Positions 28,533 to 36,585 of a stretch of 64,000 nt of DNA are shown here, piece after piece (position 1 is the stretch's first letter; each line of letters opens with the position of its first letter). The stretch is from an uncultured Bacteroidia bacterium (GTDB taxonomy: Bacteria; Bacteroidota; Bacteroidia; Bacteroidales; UBA932), in the NCBI GenBank assembly GCA_902798975.1, contig CADBYT010000013.1, positions 1 through 64,000 on the forward strand, given 5' to 3'. The position numbers were made by a program, and so were the translations under genes. Under the pieces are notes generated by a model. It was not told the DNA's origin. It did no database searches and saw nothing but the letters and a program-made list of their open reading frames with translations.

Positions 28533-30707
28533 ATGCAGAAAAGAAGTGCAAAGGGCCGGAAGCCGTCCGGCCGCAAGAGATCCGGCGAAGGCAGCCGGAA
28601 GACTTTCCCCCAGCTGGTCGGGAAAGTGCAGATGACCCGCGAGGGATTCATCTTTGTCATCGTGGACGGCCAGGAGGACGATATCTTCGTCAAGGCGTCC
28701 AAGACCCGCCACGCCCTGCAGGGCGATCTGGTGCGCGTGGCCGTGACGCGGATGAAAGGCGGAGACATCCGCCGCCGCGAGGGCGAGGTCGTGGAGATCC
28801 TCGAGCGTTCCACCCGCCCTTTCGTGGGCTATTATCATACCGTCGGGGCGCAGGCCTGGGTCCTGATGCAGAGCAAGACGATGCCGTACGACATCCAGGT
28901 GGATGCCGAGGCGGCCGCGGCGATGGGCGCGCAGGCCGGCATGAAGGTGGCCGCGGTCGTGGACCGCTGGGACCGCCGCGATCCGGGTCCTTTCGGCCAT
29001 CTGGTCGATGTGCTCGGGCAGCCCGGCGACAACGATACCGAGATGCACGCCATCCTGGCGGAGTTCAATCTCCCCTACCGTTTCTCTCCCGAGGTGGAGA
29101 ATGCCGCCGACAAGATTTCCGACGAGATCACGGCGGAAGACCTGAAGGGGCGCAAGGATTTCCGGGATACGTTCACGTTCACCATCGACCCCGCTGACGC
29201 GAAGGATTTCGACGACGCGCTGTCGTTCAAGGCGCTCCCAAACGGGAATTACGAGGTCGGCGTGCATATCGCCGACGTGTCTTACTATGTCCGTCCCGGC
29301 TCGCCGGTGGACAAGGAGGCGCGCGATCGCGGAACGTCCGTCTATCTGGTGGACCGCACCGTCCCGATGCTTCCGGAGAAGCTCTGCAACAAGCTCTGCT
29401 CGCTCCGGCCGAACGAGGAGAAGCTGACCTTCTCGGCCGTATTCGAGATGACGCCGAAGGCGGAGATCCGCTCCCGCTGGATCGGCCGCACCGTCATCAA
29501 TTCCAATTTCCGCCTCGACTACGATCAGGCGCAGGAGATCATCGAAGCTGCGGCCGGCAGCGGGCAACTGCCTCCTGAAGAAGCTGCGGCCGGCAGCACC
29601 TTGCCCCCGCAAGACTTCGCTTCGCTCATCCCCCCCACTGCAGAGCAGCGGGTCCCCCCCGTTTACGAGGCCACGGGTGGCCACGGTCCTGCGGGGGCAA
29701 GTGCTGCAGATCCGCAGCTGACAGAGGCGATCCGGACGCTCCATAAACTGGCCAGCATCCTGCGGGAGAACGAGCGGAAGAACGGGGCGATCGATTTCGA
29801 CCGCCCGGAGATGAAAGTGGAGGTGGACGAGACGGGCAAACCGATCCGCGTCTACCAGAAGATTTCGAAAGAGGCCAACTGGCTGATCGAGGAGTTCATG
29901 CTGCTGGCGAACCGTACGGTGGCGGAGTTCGTCGCGACGGGCGGACAGATGAACGGCGTGGCGCAGAAGAACGCCAAGACCTTCGTCTACCGTATCCACG
30001 GCGAGCCCAACGAGCTCAAGCTCGAGAACCTCTATACTTTCGCCAAGGGCTTCGGCTACCGCATCCCGAACCAGCATGCGACAGGCGGCCGCGCCGCGGC
30101 CAAAGACCTCACCGCCCTGCTGGATTCCGCCAAAGGCAAACCGGAGTTCGCCGCCCTGGAGAACCTCGCGCTGCGCGCCATGGCGAAGGCCTGCTACAGC
30201 ACCGACAACATCGGCCACTACGGCCTCGCGTTCAAGTTCTACACGCATTTCACCTCCCCGATCCGCCGCTACCCCGACCTCATGGTACACCGCCTGCTGG
30301 CCCGTTATCTCGACAACGGCGAGAGCGCCAAGAAGGACAAGTTCGAGGAGGAGTGCCGCTACGCCTCCGAGCGCGAGCTTGTGGCGGCGGACGCCGAGCG
30401 CACCTCCACCAAGTACAAGCTGGTCGAGTTCATGATGGATAAGATCGGCGAAGAGTACGACGGACACGTGTCCGGCATTACCGAATGGGGCATGTACGTG
30501 GAGATCGAGCCGACCAAGATCGAGGGCATGGTGTCCGTGCGCGACATCAAGTCCGACTTCTACGAATTCGACGAACCGCGCTACCGGCTGGTCGGCAAGC
30601 GCCGCCACCACCAGTTCCGCCTCGGCGATCCGGTCCGCATCCGGGTCAAGAGCGCCAACCTGGAGCAGCGCCTGCTGGATTACGAACTAATTGAAACCCA
30701 AGAATAA
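28533..30707 (+). CDS. rnr: Ribonuclease R with a repeat-derived insertion
   Basis: 3'-5' exoribonuclease that degrades structured RNA. At 724 residues it has a basic N-terminal tail (KRSAKGRKPSGRKRSG), cold-shock domains (about 25-190), the RNB catalytic domain with TFTIDPADAKDFDDALS (metal-binding Asp residues) and VPMLPEKLCNKLCSLRPNEE, and a C-terminal S1 domain (about 640-720, YDGHVSGITEWGMYVEI). Residues about 338-396 (SGQLPPEEAAAGSTLPPQDF and following) have no counterpart in the family and coincide with a palindrome in the DNA; normal sequence resumes at LTEAIRTLHKLASILRENER. The ATG at 28533 is preferred over a TTG six bases earlier. Confidence 0.95.
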   Translation: MQKRSAKGRKPSGRKRSGEGSRKTFPQLVGKVQMTREGFIFVIVDGQEDDIFVKASKTRHALQGDLVRVAVTRMKGGDIRRREGEVVEILERSTRPFVGYYHTVGAQAWVLMQSKTMPYDIQVDAEAAAAMGAQAGMKVAAVVDRWDRRDPGPFGHLVDVLGQPGDNDTEMHAILAEFNLPYRFSPEVENAADKISDEITAEDLKGRKDFRDTFTFTIDPADAKDFDDALSFKALPNGNYEVGVHIADVSYYVRPGSPVDKEARDRGTSVYLVDRTVPMLPEKLCNKLCSLRPNEEKLTFSAVFEMTPKAEIRSRWIGRTVINSNFRLDYDQAQEIIEAAAGSGQLPPEEAAAGSTLPPQDFASLIPPTAEQRVPPVYEATGGHGPAGASAADPQLTEAIRTLHKLASILRENERKNGAIDFDRPEMKVEVDETGKPIRVYQKISKEANWLIEEFMLLANRTVAEFVATGGQMNGVAQKNAKTFVYRIHGEPNELKLENLYTFAKGFGYRIPNQHATGGRAAAKDLTALLDSAKGKPEFAALENLALRAMAKACYSTDNIGHYGLAFKFYTHFTSPIRRYPDLMVHRLLARYLDNGESAKKDKFEEECRYASERELVAADAERTSTKYKLVEFMMDKIGEEYDGHVSGITEWGMYVEIEPTKIEGMVSVRDIKSDFYEFDEPRYRLVGKRRHHQFRLGDPVRIRVKSANLEQRLLDYELIETQE
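29544..29720. repeat. Repeat-derived in-frame insertion in rnr
   Basis: Contains an 18-base direct repeat (GAAGCTGCGGCCGGCAGC at 29544-29561 and 29580-29597) and an outer inverted repeat (29595-29615 with 29686-29705, core TTGCCCCCGCA / TGCGGGGGCAA) enclosing a small hairpin GGCCAC-GG-GTGGCC at 29669-29682. It encodes about 59 extra residues within the RNB domain. It is not obviously related to families A, B or C, apart from being C-run rich. Confidence 0.75.
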
Positions 30708-30719
30708 CACACTGAGATT

Positions 30720-30950
30720 ATGGCCAACAACAATTCATTGCTCACTTTCCTGGCCGGTGCCGTGACCGGTGCCGCCCTGCTGCTCCTCGCCAACACCGAG
30801 AAGGGTGAGGAGGTCGTCAACGACATCAAAGAAAAAGGCTCCGAAGCCTTCAACAACGGCCGTGCCGCCGTCCTCCGCGGACTCGACAAGATCGATGACG
30901 CGCTCGAGAATGCGCGCCAGACAAAAAAAGCTCCCAAAAAGGAGGAGTAG
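30720..30950 (+). CDS. YtxH-like small membrane-anchored protein
   Basis: 76 residues: one N-terminal hydrophobic segment with small residues (SLLTFLAGAVTGAALLLLAN) followed by a charged helix (EKGEEVVNDIKEKGSEAFNN) and a Lys-rich tail (KKAPKKEE). This is the layout of YtxH-domain (PF12732) proteins, implicated in stress in firmicutes but of unknown molecular role. It lies 12 bases after rnr and is probably cotranscribed. It is convergent with manA with a single base between the stops. Confidence 0.75.
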   Translation: MANNNSLLTFLAGAVTGAALLLLANTEKGEEVVNDIKEKGSEAFNNGRAAVLRGLDKIDDALENARQTKKAPKKEE

Positions 30951-30951
30951 G

Positions 30952-31854
30952 CTACGGATGCGTAGTCAGGAACTTCCAGCCGGATACGGCCGGAAGGAAT
31001 GATACCTTCCCTTCGGCAGCAGGAATCAATACTGCTTCGCCGGGGGAAAGTGTCGTTTCGTCCCGCTCCGTGCGTATCGTTCCCGAGCCGGACAGGCCGA
31101 TCGCAATCAAGAAAGGAGATTCGCCGGTCAAGCCGGCGAATGACGTTTTTTCGTCATCCCCGACCTGATCGGGGATCTCAATCCACTTGGTCAGATCATA
31201 CAGCGTCGTGGTGAAGTACGGGCAGCGGACGAGCTCTATGGGCTCGTTCTGCTTCGGCTCGTAGCGCGTGCGGTACTCCGGATACACCTGATAATCAATC
31301 GCATCCTTCGCCTCCTGCGTATGCAGCTGGCGCGGCTTGCCATCCAGTCCGGGACGGTTGTAGTCGTAGATACGATAGGTGATATCGGAAGTCTGCTGGA
31401 TCTCGGCGAGATAGCATCCGCCGCCGATGGCGTGGATGCGGCCAGAAGGCAGGAAGAACACATCGCCGGGTGCGACGGCATGCTCCGCCAGCACATCGGT
31501 GATGCGGTCCTGTTCCACCAGGCGGACATAGTCGTCGGGCGTGATCGGCTCCTTGAGACCGGAAATCAGCTTTGCGCCGGGCTCGGCGCCGATCACGTAC
31601 CACATCTCCGTCTTGCCGCTGCAGCCGTGGCGCTTCGCGGCCAACTCGTTGTCCGGGTGCACCTGGATGCTGAGGTCGCGCTTCGCGTCGATGAACTTGA
31701 TCAGCAGCGGGAACTGCCCGGGATACAGGTCCGTGATCTTCTTGCCGGCTTCCGGGCCTTCGGCCACCACCGATTCGTTGCCCGGGACACCGGAGAGCAC
31801 CCAGCTCTCGGTGCCCCAGACAAGGGTCTTGAGAATCGGCGTAAATTTGTACAT
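30952..31854 (-). CDS. manA: Mannose-6-phosphate isomerase, short class I type, with a family B doublet insertion
   Basis: Interconverts mannose 6-phosphate and fructose 6-phosphate. The 300-residue protein is the short, firmicute-like zinc cupin: DLSIQVHPDNELAAKRHG, GKTEMWYVIGAEPGA and FFLPSGRIHAIGGGCYLAEI give the metal-binding Gln, His, Glu and His. Residues about 226-246 (IPDQVGDDEKTSFAGLTGES) are encoded by two family B palindromes facing each other and lie in the small C-terminal cupin between DLTKW and PFLIAIGLSG. It follows the damaged gpmI gene by 5 bases on the same strand. Confidence 0.93.
   Translation of the reverse strand: MYKFTPILKTLVWGTESWVLSGVPGNESVVAEGPEAGKKITDLYPGQFPLLIKFIDAKRDLSIQVHPDNELAAKRHGCSGKTEMWYVIGAEPGAKLISGLKEPITPDDYVRLVEQDRITDVLAEHAVAPGDVFFLPSGRIHAIGGGCYLAEIQQTSDITYRIYDYNRPGLDGKPRQLHTQEAKDAIDYQVYPEYRTRYEPKQNEPIELVRCPYFTTTLYDLTKWIEIPDQVGDDEKTSFAGLTGESPFLIAIGLSGSGTIRTERDETTLSPGEAVLIPAAEGKVSFLPAVSGWKFLTTHP
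31117..31180. repeat. Inverted pair of family B palindromes, in frame in manA
   Basis: Unit 1 (31117-31145) stem ATTCGCCGG / CCGGCGAAT; unit 2 (31154-31180) stem ATCCCCGA / TCGGGGAT. The two face each other across GTTTTTTC, with the outer edges GAG and CTC and inner edges GAC and GTC complementary, so the whole can fold like a REPIN doublet. Confidence 0.8.
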
Positions 31855-31859
31855 AACTG

Positions 31860-33361
31860 TTAGATAAGCGGTTCGGCGGTCATCGCGGCGGGCTGCGGGA
31901 TACCCATCAGTTTGAGGATGGTCGGCGCCACGTTGCAGAGGGCGCCATCTTTGACCGTCTTCACGGCGTCGCCGGCGTTCATCACGACGAACTGCACCGT
32001 GTTGAGGGAGTGGGCCGTGTTCGGCGTTCCGTCCGGGTTCACCTCGAAGTCGGCGTTGCCATGGTCGGCGGTCAGCAGGACCACGTAGTCGTGGGCAATC
32101 GCCGCCTCAACCACCTTGCCGACGAGCTTGTCGATGCACTCGACCGTCTTGGTGACGGCGGTGTAGACACCCGTGTGGCCCACCATGTCGCCGTTGGCAA
32201 AGTTCAGGATGATGAGGTCCTCCTTCTCGGTATTGATGACGTTGATCAGCTTCTCGGCCACCTCGGGGGCGCTCATCTGCGGCAGCAGGTCGTAGGTCGG
32301 CACCTTCGGGGAATTCACCAGGATGCGGTCCTCGTTCTCGAACTGCAGCTCGCGGCCGCCGTTGAAGAAGAAGGTCACGTGGGCGTATTTCTCCGTCTCG
32401 GCGATGCGCAGCTGGCGCTTGCCGGCCTTGCGTTCACCAGTTCCTTGTCGAAGAGGATGTGCACGCCGGTGAAGGAGGCGTCGTACGGGGTCAGGCAGCA
32501 GTAGTACAGCGGCAGGGTGTGCATCCCCTCTTCCGGCATATCCTTCTGCGTAAGTGCCGCCGTCAGCTCGCGGGCGCGGTCGTTGCGGAAGTTGTAGAAG
32601 ATGATGGCGTCGCCTTCCTCCACCTTGGCCAGCGGAGCGCCGGCGGCGTCGGTGATGACGATAGGCTTGACGAATTCGTCGGTCACATCGGCGTCATAGG
32701 ACGCCTGGATGCCCTCGATGGCGGATTGGAAAGCCGCGCCCTTGCCCTCGACCAGCAGGTCGTAGGCCTCTTTCACGCGGTTCCAGCGCTTGTCGCGGTC
32801 CATCGCATAGAAGCGGCCGCAGACAGAAGCGATCTTGCCCGTGGTTTCGGCCATCTTGCCCTCGAGCTCCTCGAGGAAGCCCTTGCCGCTGCGCGGGTCG
32901 GTGTCGCGACCGTCCATAAAGGCGTGGACGTAAACCTGCTCCAGGCCGTATTCCTTCGCGACGCGGAGGAACTCATACACGTGCTCCAGGGAGGAGTGCA
33001 CGCCGCCGTGGGAGGTGAGGCCCATCAGGTGGAGCTTCTTGCCGGAGGTCTTGACATAGTCGTAGACCGCCTTTATCTCGGCGTTCTCGAGGAATTTATG
33101 GTCACGGACGGCCATGTTGATCTTGACGAGGTCCTGGTAGACCACGCGGCCGGCGCCCAGGTTCATGTGGCCGACCTCGGAGTTGCCCATCTGCCCGTCC
33201 GGCAGACCGACGTATTCGCCGCAGGCCTGCAGGTGGCCGTAAGGATATTTCGCACGCAGGCCGTCGATGACCGGCGTGCCCTGCGCCCAGATGGCGTTGG
33301 AATAATTGTGTTCGCCCTCGCCCCAACCGTCGAGGATCATCAGAAGTACTTTTCTATTCAT
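31860..33361 (-). pseudogene. gpmI: Phosphoglycerate mutase, 2,3-bisphosphoglycerate-independent, frame broken
   Basis: Glycolytic interconversion of 3- and 2-phosphoglycerate. The 5' part (from the ATG at 33361) has [20 protein letters not shown], the catalytic-serine motif [16 protein letters not shown] and [15 protein letters not shown]; the 3' part resumes in another frame with [24 protein letters not shown] and [13 protein letters not shown]. Between LVN and KAGKRQ about eight residues expected from the family (NTLGEVxx region) are missing, leaving a shift near 32425-32433; the first frame stops at 32375. The two parts sum to about 500 residues against 505-515 normally, with no other damage. 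Either a recent mutation or a sequencing or assembly error. It is upstream of manA. Confidence 0.88.
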
Positions 33362-33383
33362 AATCGTTTCTATTTGTTCTGTT

Positions 33384-33412
33384 GAGATTCGCCGATCAAG
33401 TCGGCGAATGAC
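33384..33412. repeat. Family B palindrome (intergenic, before gpmI)
   Basis: GAGATTCGCCGA-TCAAG-TCGGCGAATGAC, 9-bp arms. It lies between the M3 peptidase stop and gpmI, in the same orientation as the copies at 3394 and 31117. Confidence 0.8.
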
Positions 33413-33419
33413 GAAAGGT

Positions 33420-35420
33420 TTAGTCAATCAAACCCCTGCCGCGGAGCATCGCCTGCGAGTCGGGCTCGCGGCCGGCGAAGGTCTTGTAGAGGGTCATCGG
33501 CTCCTCGCTGCCGCCCTTCTCCAGGAAGGTTTCCTTGAACTTCTTCGCGAGCTCCAGGTCATACGGCCCGTCCGGGGAGGCGGCGAAGATGCTGAAAGCG
33601 TCCTTGTCCAGGACCTCGGCCCAGAGGTAGCCATAGTAGCCGGCGGCGTAACCGCTGGAGAAGATATGGTTGAAGTAGGTCGAACGGTAGCGGAAGGTGA
33701 TCTCCGGGATCAGGCCGATCTCGTCGGCGATTTGCTTCTCGAAGGCGTCGATATCCACGCCCTTCGTCGAAGCCAGCTCATGCCAGCGCATATCCAGGAT
33801 GGAAGCGGCGCAGAGTTCCGTGGTCATGAAGCCCTGATTGAACTTCTTGGCGTCGAGGATCTTCTTCACCAGTTCCTCCGGGATGGGCTCGCCGGCGGCG
33901 TTCTTGGCATATTTCGCGAGCAGCGCAGGCTGGAAGGCCCAGTTCTCGTTGAACTGCGAGAACATCTCCACGAAGTCGCGCGTGACGTTGGTGCCGCTCA
34001 CGGATGCATAGTGGCACTTGGTCAGCAGGCCGTGCAGGGCATGGCCGAACTCATGGAAGGTCGTCTCCACCTCGTCGATGGAGAGGTAATCGTCGGAGAA
34101 GTTGCAGACGTTCACGATGATCGGGCGGACGTCTTTGCCGTCGGCATCCACGTACTGCTCGCGGACATTGTTCATCCATGCGCCGCCGCGCTTGCTCGGA
34201 CGCGGCTTGTAGTCGGTCGTGAAGATGCCCATCAGTGAACCGTCCGCGGCCGTCACCTTGTAGGCGCGCACCTGCGGGTTGTACACCGGCACGCCCTCCA
34301 GGCGCTCGAAATTCACGCCGTACAGGATATGCGCGTTGGTGAAGATGCCGTTCACGACGCTGTCGATCTGGAAATACGGCTTGGTCTGCGACTCGTCCAG
34401 GTCATATTTGGCCTTGCGGACCTTCTCGGCATAGTACCACCAGTCCCAGGGCTCGATCTTGGAGCCGGCCGGCAGTTTGCCCTCCTTGACCTCCTGGTCC
34501 ATCACGGCCTGCATATCGGCCAGTTCGGTCTTGGCACGGGCCACGGCGGCTGCCATGATTTCGTTCAGGAATTTATCCACGGTCCTGGTGTCGCCCGCCA
34601 TCTTGTTGGCCAGGATGTAGGCCGCTGCGTTGGGATAGCCCAGGATCTTCGCCTTCTCGGCGCGCAGGTCGAGCACCTCCAGCAGGAGCTGGCGGTTGTC
34701 GAACTCGTTGCCGCGGTGGCCGCGGGCGGTATAGGCCTCGTTGTACTGGCGGCGCAGCTCGCGGTCCTCCGTAGACGTCATCTTGTCGGGATAGGCGGCC
34801 ACGCTGAAGCCGAATCTGTCCAGGAAATCATTGGACTCGGCGAGGATGTTGTTGCCGATCTTCTGCGTCTTGGCGGCGATGTCGGCATTGATCTCGCGCA
34901 GGCGCGCCTGCTGCTCCTCGGGCAGGCCGATACCTTCGCGCTCGAAGGACTCGAAATGCTTCTTCAGCACCATCTGCTGCTCACGGGTCAGGCCGCTCTG
35001 GTCGCCATTGTACACGGCAGCGACGCGGTTGTAGAGCGCCTTGTTGAAGGAAATATTGTCCGAATGCTCGCTCATCAGGGGGATGGCTTCCTCTTCGACG
35101 GCGGCCAGCGCGTCGGTGCGGTCGGTCTCGGTGATGTTGTAGAATACGCCCACCACCTTGCTGAGCAGCTTACCGGAGAGCTCCAGCGGAGCGATGGTAT
35201 TCTCGAAGGTGGGCGCGTCCGGATTGGACGTGATGGCGTCGATCTCGGCGTTCTGCTGCTCGATGCCCGCCTGGATGGCGGGAATGAAGTCGGCGGGCTG
35301 GATCTTGTCGAACGGCGGAATGCCGTACGGGGTGTCCCATTCCGTCAGGAAGGGATTCACGCGGTTGTTGCAGGCTGTCATGGCAAGGATGATGGCTGCG
35401 AGGGCGATTACTTTTTTCAT
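33420..35420 (-). CDS. dcp: M3 family metallopeptidase lipoprotein (dipeptidyl carboxypeptidase type)
   Basis: 666-residue zinc peptidase. The lipoprotein signal is [19 protein letters not shown] (lipobox AMTAC), so it acts in the periplasm or at the outer membrane. The long helical N-terminal region ([35 protein letters not shown]) precedes the HExxH motif [14 protein letters not shown], with the third ligand downstream in [15 protein letters not shown]. The sequence corresponds to Dcp-type peptidases, which release C-terminal dipeptides from peptides. Its ATG directly follows the stop of the nuclease-like gene (TAAATG). Confidence 0.93.
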   Translation of the reverse strand: MKKVIALAAIILAMTACNNRVNPFLTEWDTPYGIPPFDKIQPADFIPAIQAGIEQQNAEIDAITSNPDAPTFENTIAPLELSGKLLSKVVGVFYNITETDRTDALAAVEEEAIPLMSEHSDNISFNKALYNRVAAVYNGDQSGLTREQQMVLKKHFESFEREGIGLPEEQQARLREINADIAAKTQKIGNNILAESNDFLDRFGFSVAAYPDKMTSTEDRELRRQYNEAYTARGHRGNEFDNRQLLLEVLDLRAEKAKILGYPNAAAYILANKMAGDTRTVDKFLNEIMAAAVARAKTELADMQAVMDQEVKEGKLPAGSKIEPWDWWYYAEKVRKAKYDLDESQTKPYFQIDSVVNGIFTNAHILYGVNFERLEGVPVYNPQVRAYKVTAADGSLMGIFTTDYKPRPSKRGGAWMNNVREQYVDADGKDVRPIIVNVCNFSDDYLSIDEVETTFHEFGHALHGLLTKCHYASVSGTNVTRDFVEMFSQFNENWAFQPALLAKYAKNAAGEPIPEELVKKILDAKKFNQGFMTTELCAASILDMRWHELASTKGVDIDAFEKQIADEIGLIPEITFRYRSTYFNHIFSSGYAAGYYGYLWAEVLDKDAFSIFAASPDGPYDLELAKKFKETFLEKGGSEEPMTLYKTFAGREPDSQAMLRGRGLID

Positions 35421-36497
35421 TTATTTACTTATGGTTATATACGTGGGATAGTGGTCGGAGTATCCGTTGATGAACTGCCCGCCGGAGAAGGTCCGGAAGG
35501 GCGTGCCGGCGTAGCGGCCTTCCTGCTGGACCAGGAAAGGCGGATTGAAGACGTAGCCGTAGTGCGTCTCGTCGCTCTTGCAGATATGCAGGCTGCCCTG
35601 CGCATCGGTGTCCGTCAGGGCGCCGTTCACGAAGATGCAGTCGAAGATGTTCCACTCGCCGTGGTACTCCTCCGTGCCGAAACCGTCCTTGTGCATGCGC
35701 AGGAACGGGGAGAAGAGTTCGCCTTCGGCCATCTCTCCGATGGTCTCGCGGCCGCGCAGGTAGTCCGTCATGCAGACGTCCTCCGGGTTGTCGTTCATAT
35801 CGCCCATCACGACGATGTTGATGCCCTCGTACCGCTGCTCGAGCGTGAAAATGTCCTCCCGGACAATTTCCGCGGCGCGGCAGCGCAGGTCGCTCCCCTT
35901 CCCGCCGTTGCGCGAAGGCCAGTGGCAGACATAGACCGCGAACACCTCGCCGGCCAGCACGCCGCGCACGCAAAGCACGTCGCGCGTCTTGAACTCGGCC
36001 TGCTCCGCGGGGGTCTTCTCGAAGACGATGCCGCTCGCGCTGTTGAAATCGTAGGGCAGCGCGCGGACGTCCACCACCTTGAACTCTTCCGGACGGTAGA
36101 GCAGCGCACAGTCGATGCCGCGCACGTCCGGGCCCTCCACGTGGACGAACTTGTAGCCCGCCTCGGCGATCTCCGGGCGCGCCACGAGGTCCTCGAGCAC
36201 GCGGTCGTTCTCGACCTCGGCGAGGCCAAGCAGGGTGTGCCAGCGGCCGTTCTTCTCCGCCATCGCGGCAATCACGGACGCGATGTTGGAGAGTTTCTTC
36301 TCATATTTGTCCGGCGTCCAGGCATTCTCCCCTTCCGGGGTGAAGGCCAGGTCGTTCTTGCCGCGATCGTGCTCCGTGTCGAAAAGGTTCTCGACATTGT
36401 AGAAACCGATCACGTAGGCGTCTTCCGGGATGAACGCCGTGCAGCCGGCGAGCAGCGCCAGCACCACGGGGAAAAGAAACAGGGTCCTGATTTTCAT
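35421..36497 (-). CDS. Endonuclease/exonuclease/phosphatase family lipoprotein
   Basis: 358 residues with a lipoprotein signal (FPVVLALLAGCTAF). The EEP fold motifs are all present: IGFYNVENLFDTEHDRGKND, LLGLAEVENDRVLEDL (metal Glu), VYVCHWPSRNGG, VVMGDMNDNPEDV and GYSDHYPTYITI (catalytic Asp-His). Relatives in Bacteroidota are secreted and may be nucleases or phosphodiesterases; the substrate is unknown. It is the first gene of the unit with the M3 peptidase. A perfect TAACTTTG box ends 6 bases before the ATG. Confidence 0.9.
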   Translation of the reverse strand: MKIRTLFLFPVVLALLAGCTAFIPEDAYVIGFYNVENLFDTEHDRGKNDLAFTPEGENAWTPDKYEKKLSNIASVIAAMAEKNGRWHTLLGLAEVENDRVLEDLVARPEIAEAGYKFVHVEGPDVRGIDCALLYRPEEFKVVDVRALPYDFNSASGIVFEKTPAEQAEFKTRDVLCVRGVLAGEVFAVYVCHWPSRNGGKGSDLRCRAAEIVREDIFTLEQRYEGINIVVMGDMNDNPEDVCMTDYLRGRETIGEMAEGELFSPFLRMHKDGFGTEEYHGEWNIFDCIFVNGALTDTDAQGSLHICKSDETHYGYVFNPPFLVQQEGRYAGTPFRTFSGGQFINGYSDHYPTYITISK

Positions 36498-36503
36498 AAC
36501 TTA

Positions 36504-36511
36504 CAAAGTTA
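36504..36511 (-). promoter_or_regulatory. -7 box for the EEP lipoprotein gene
   Basis: TAACTTTG on the minus strand, perfect consensus, 6 bases before the ATG. Confidence 0.55.
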
Positions 36512-36518
36512 CGTCTTT

Positions 36519-36563
36519 TTCCCGAAAAAGAAAGCGGCCCGGACCGCAGGGTCCAAGCCGCTT
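36519..36563 (-). terminator. Rho-independent terminator after the TonB-dependent receptor gene
   Basis: AAGCGGC / GCCGCTT outer stem with an inner GGACC / GGTCC stem, followed on the minus strand by TTCTTTTTC. It ends the receptor gene and immediately precedes the next promoter. Confidence 0.8.
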
Positions 36564-36585
36564 GTCTTGAATATTCAAACCTGAA

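Noticed and set aside
30952..31854. The extra manA and atpG peptides as inteins or small domains
   Set aside because: They are only 10-30 residues long, lack intein motifs, and coincide exactly with DNA palindromes.
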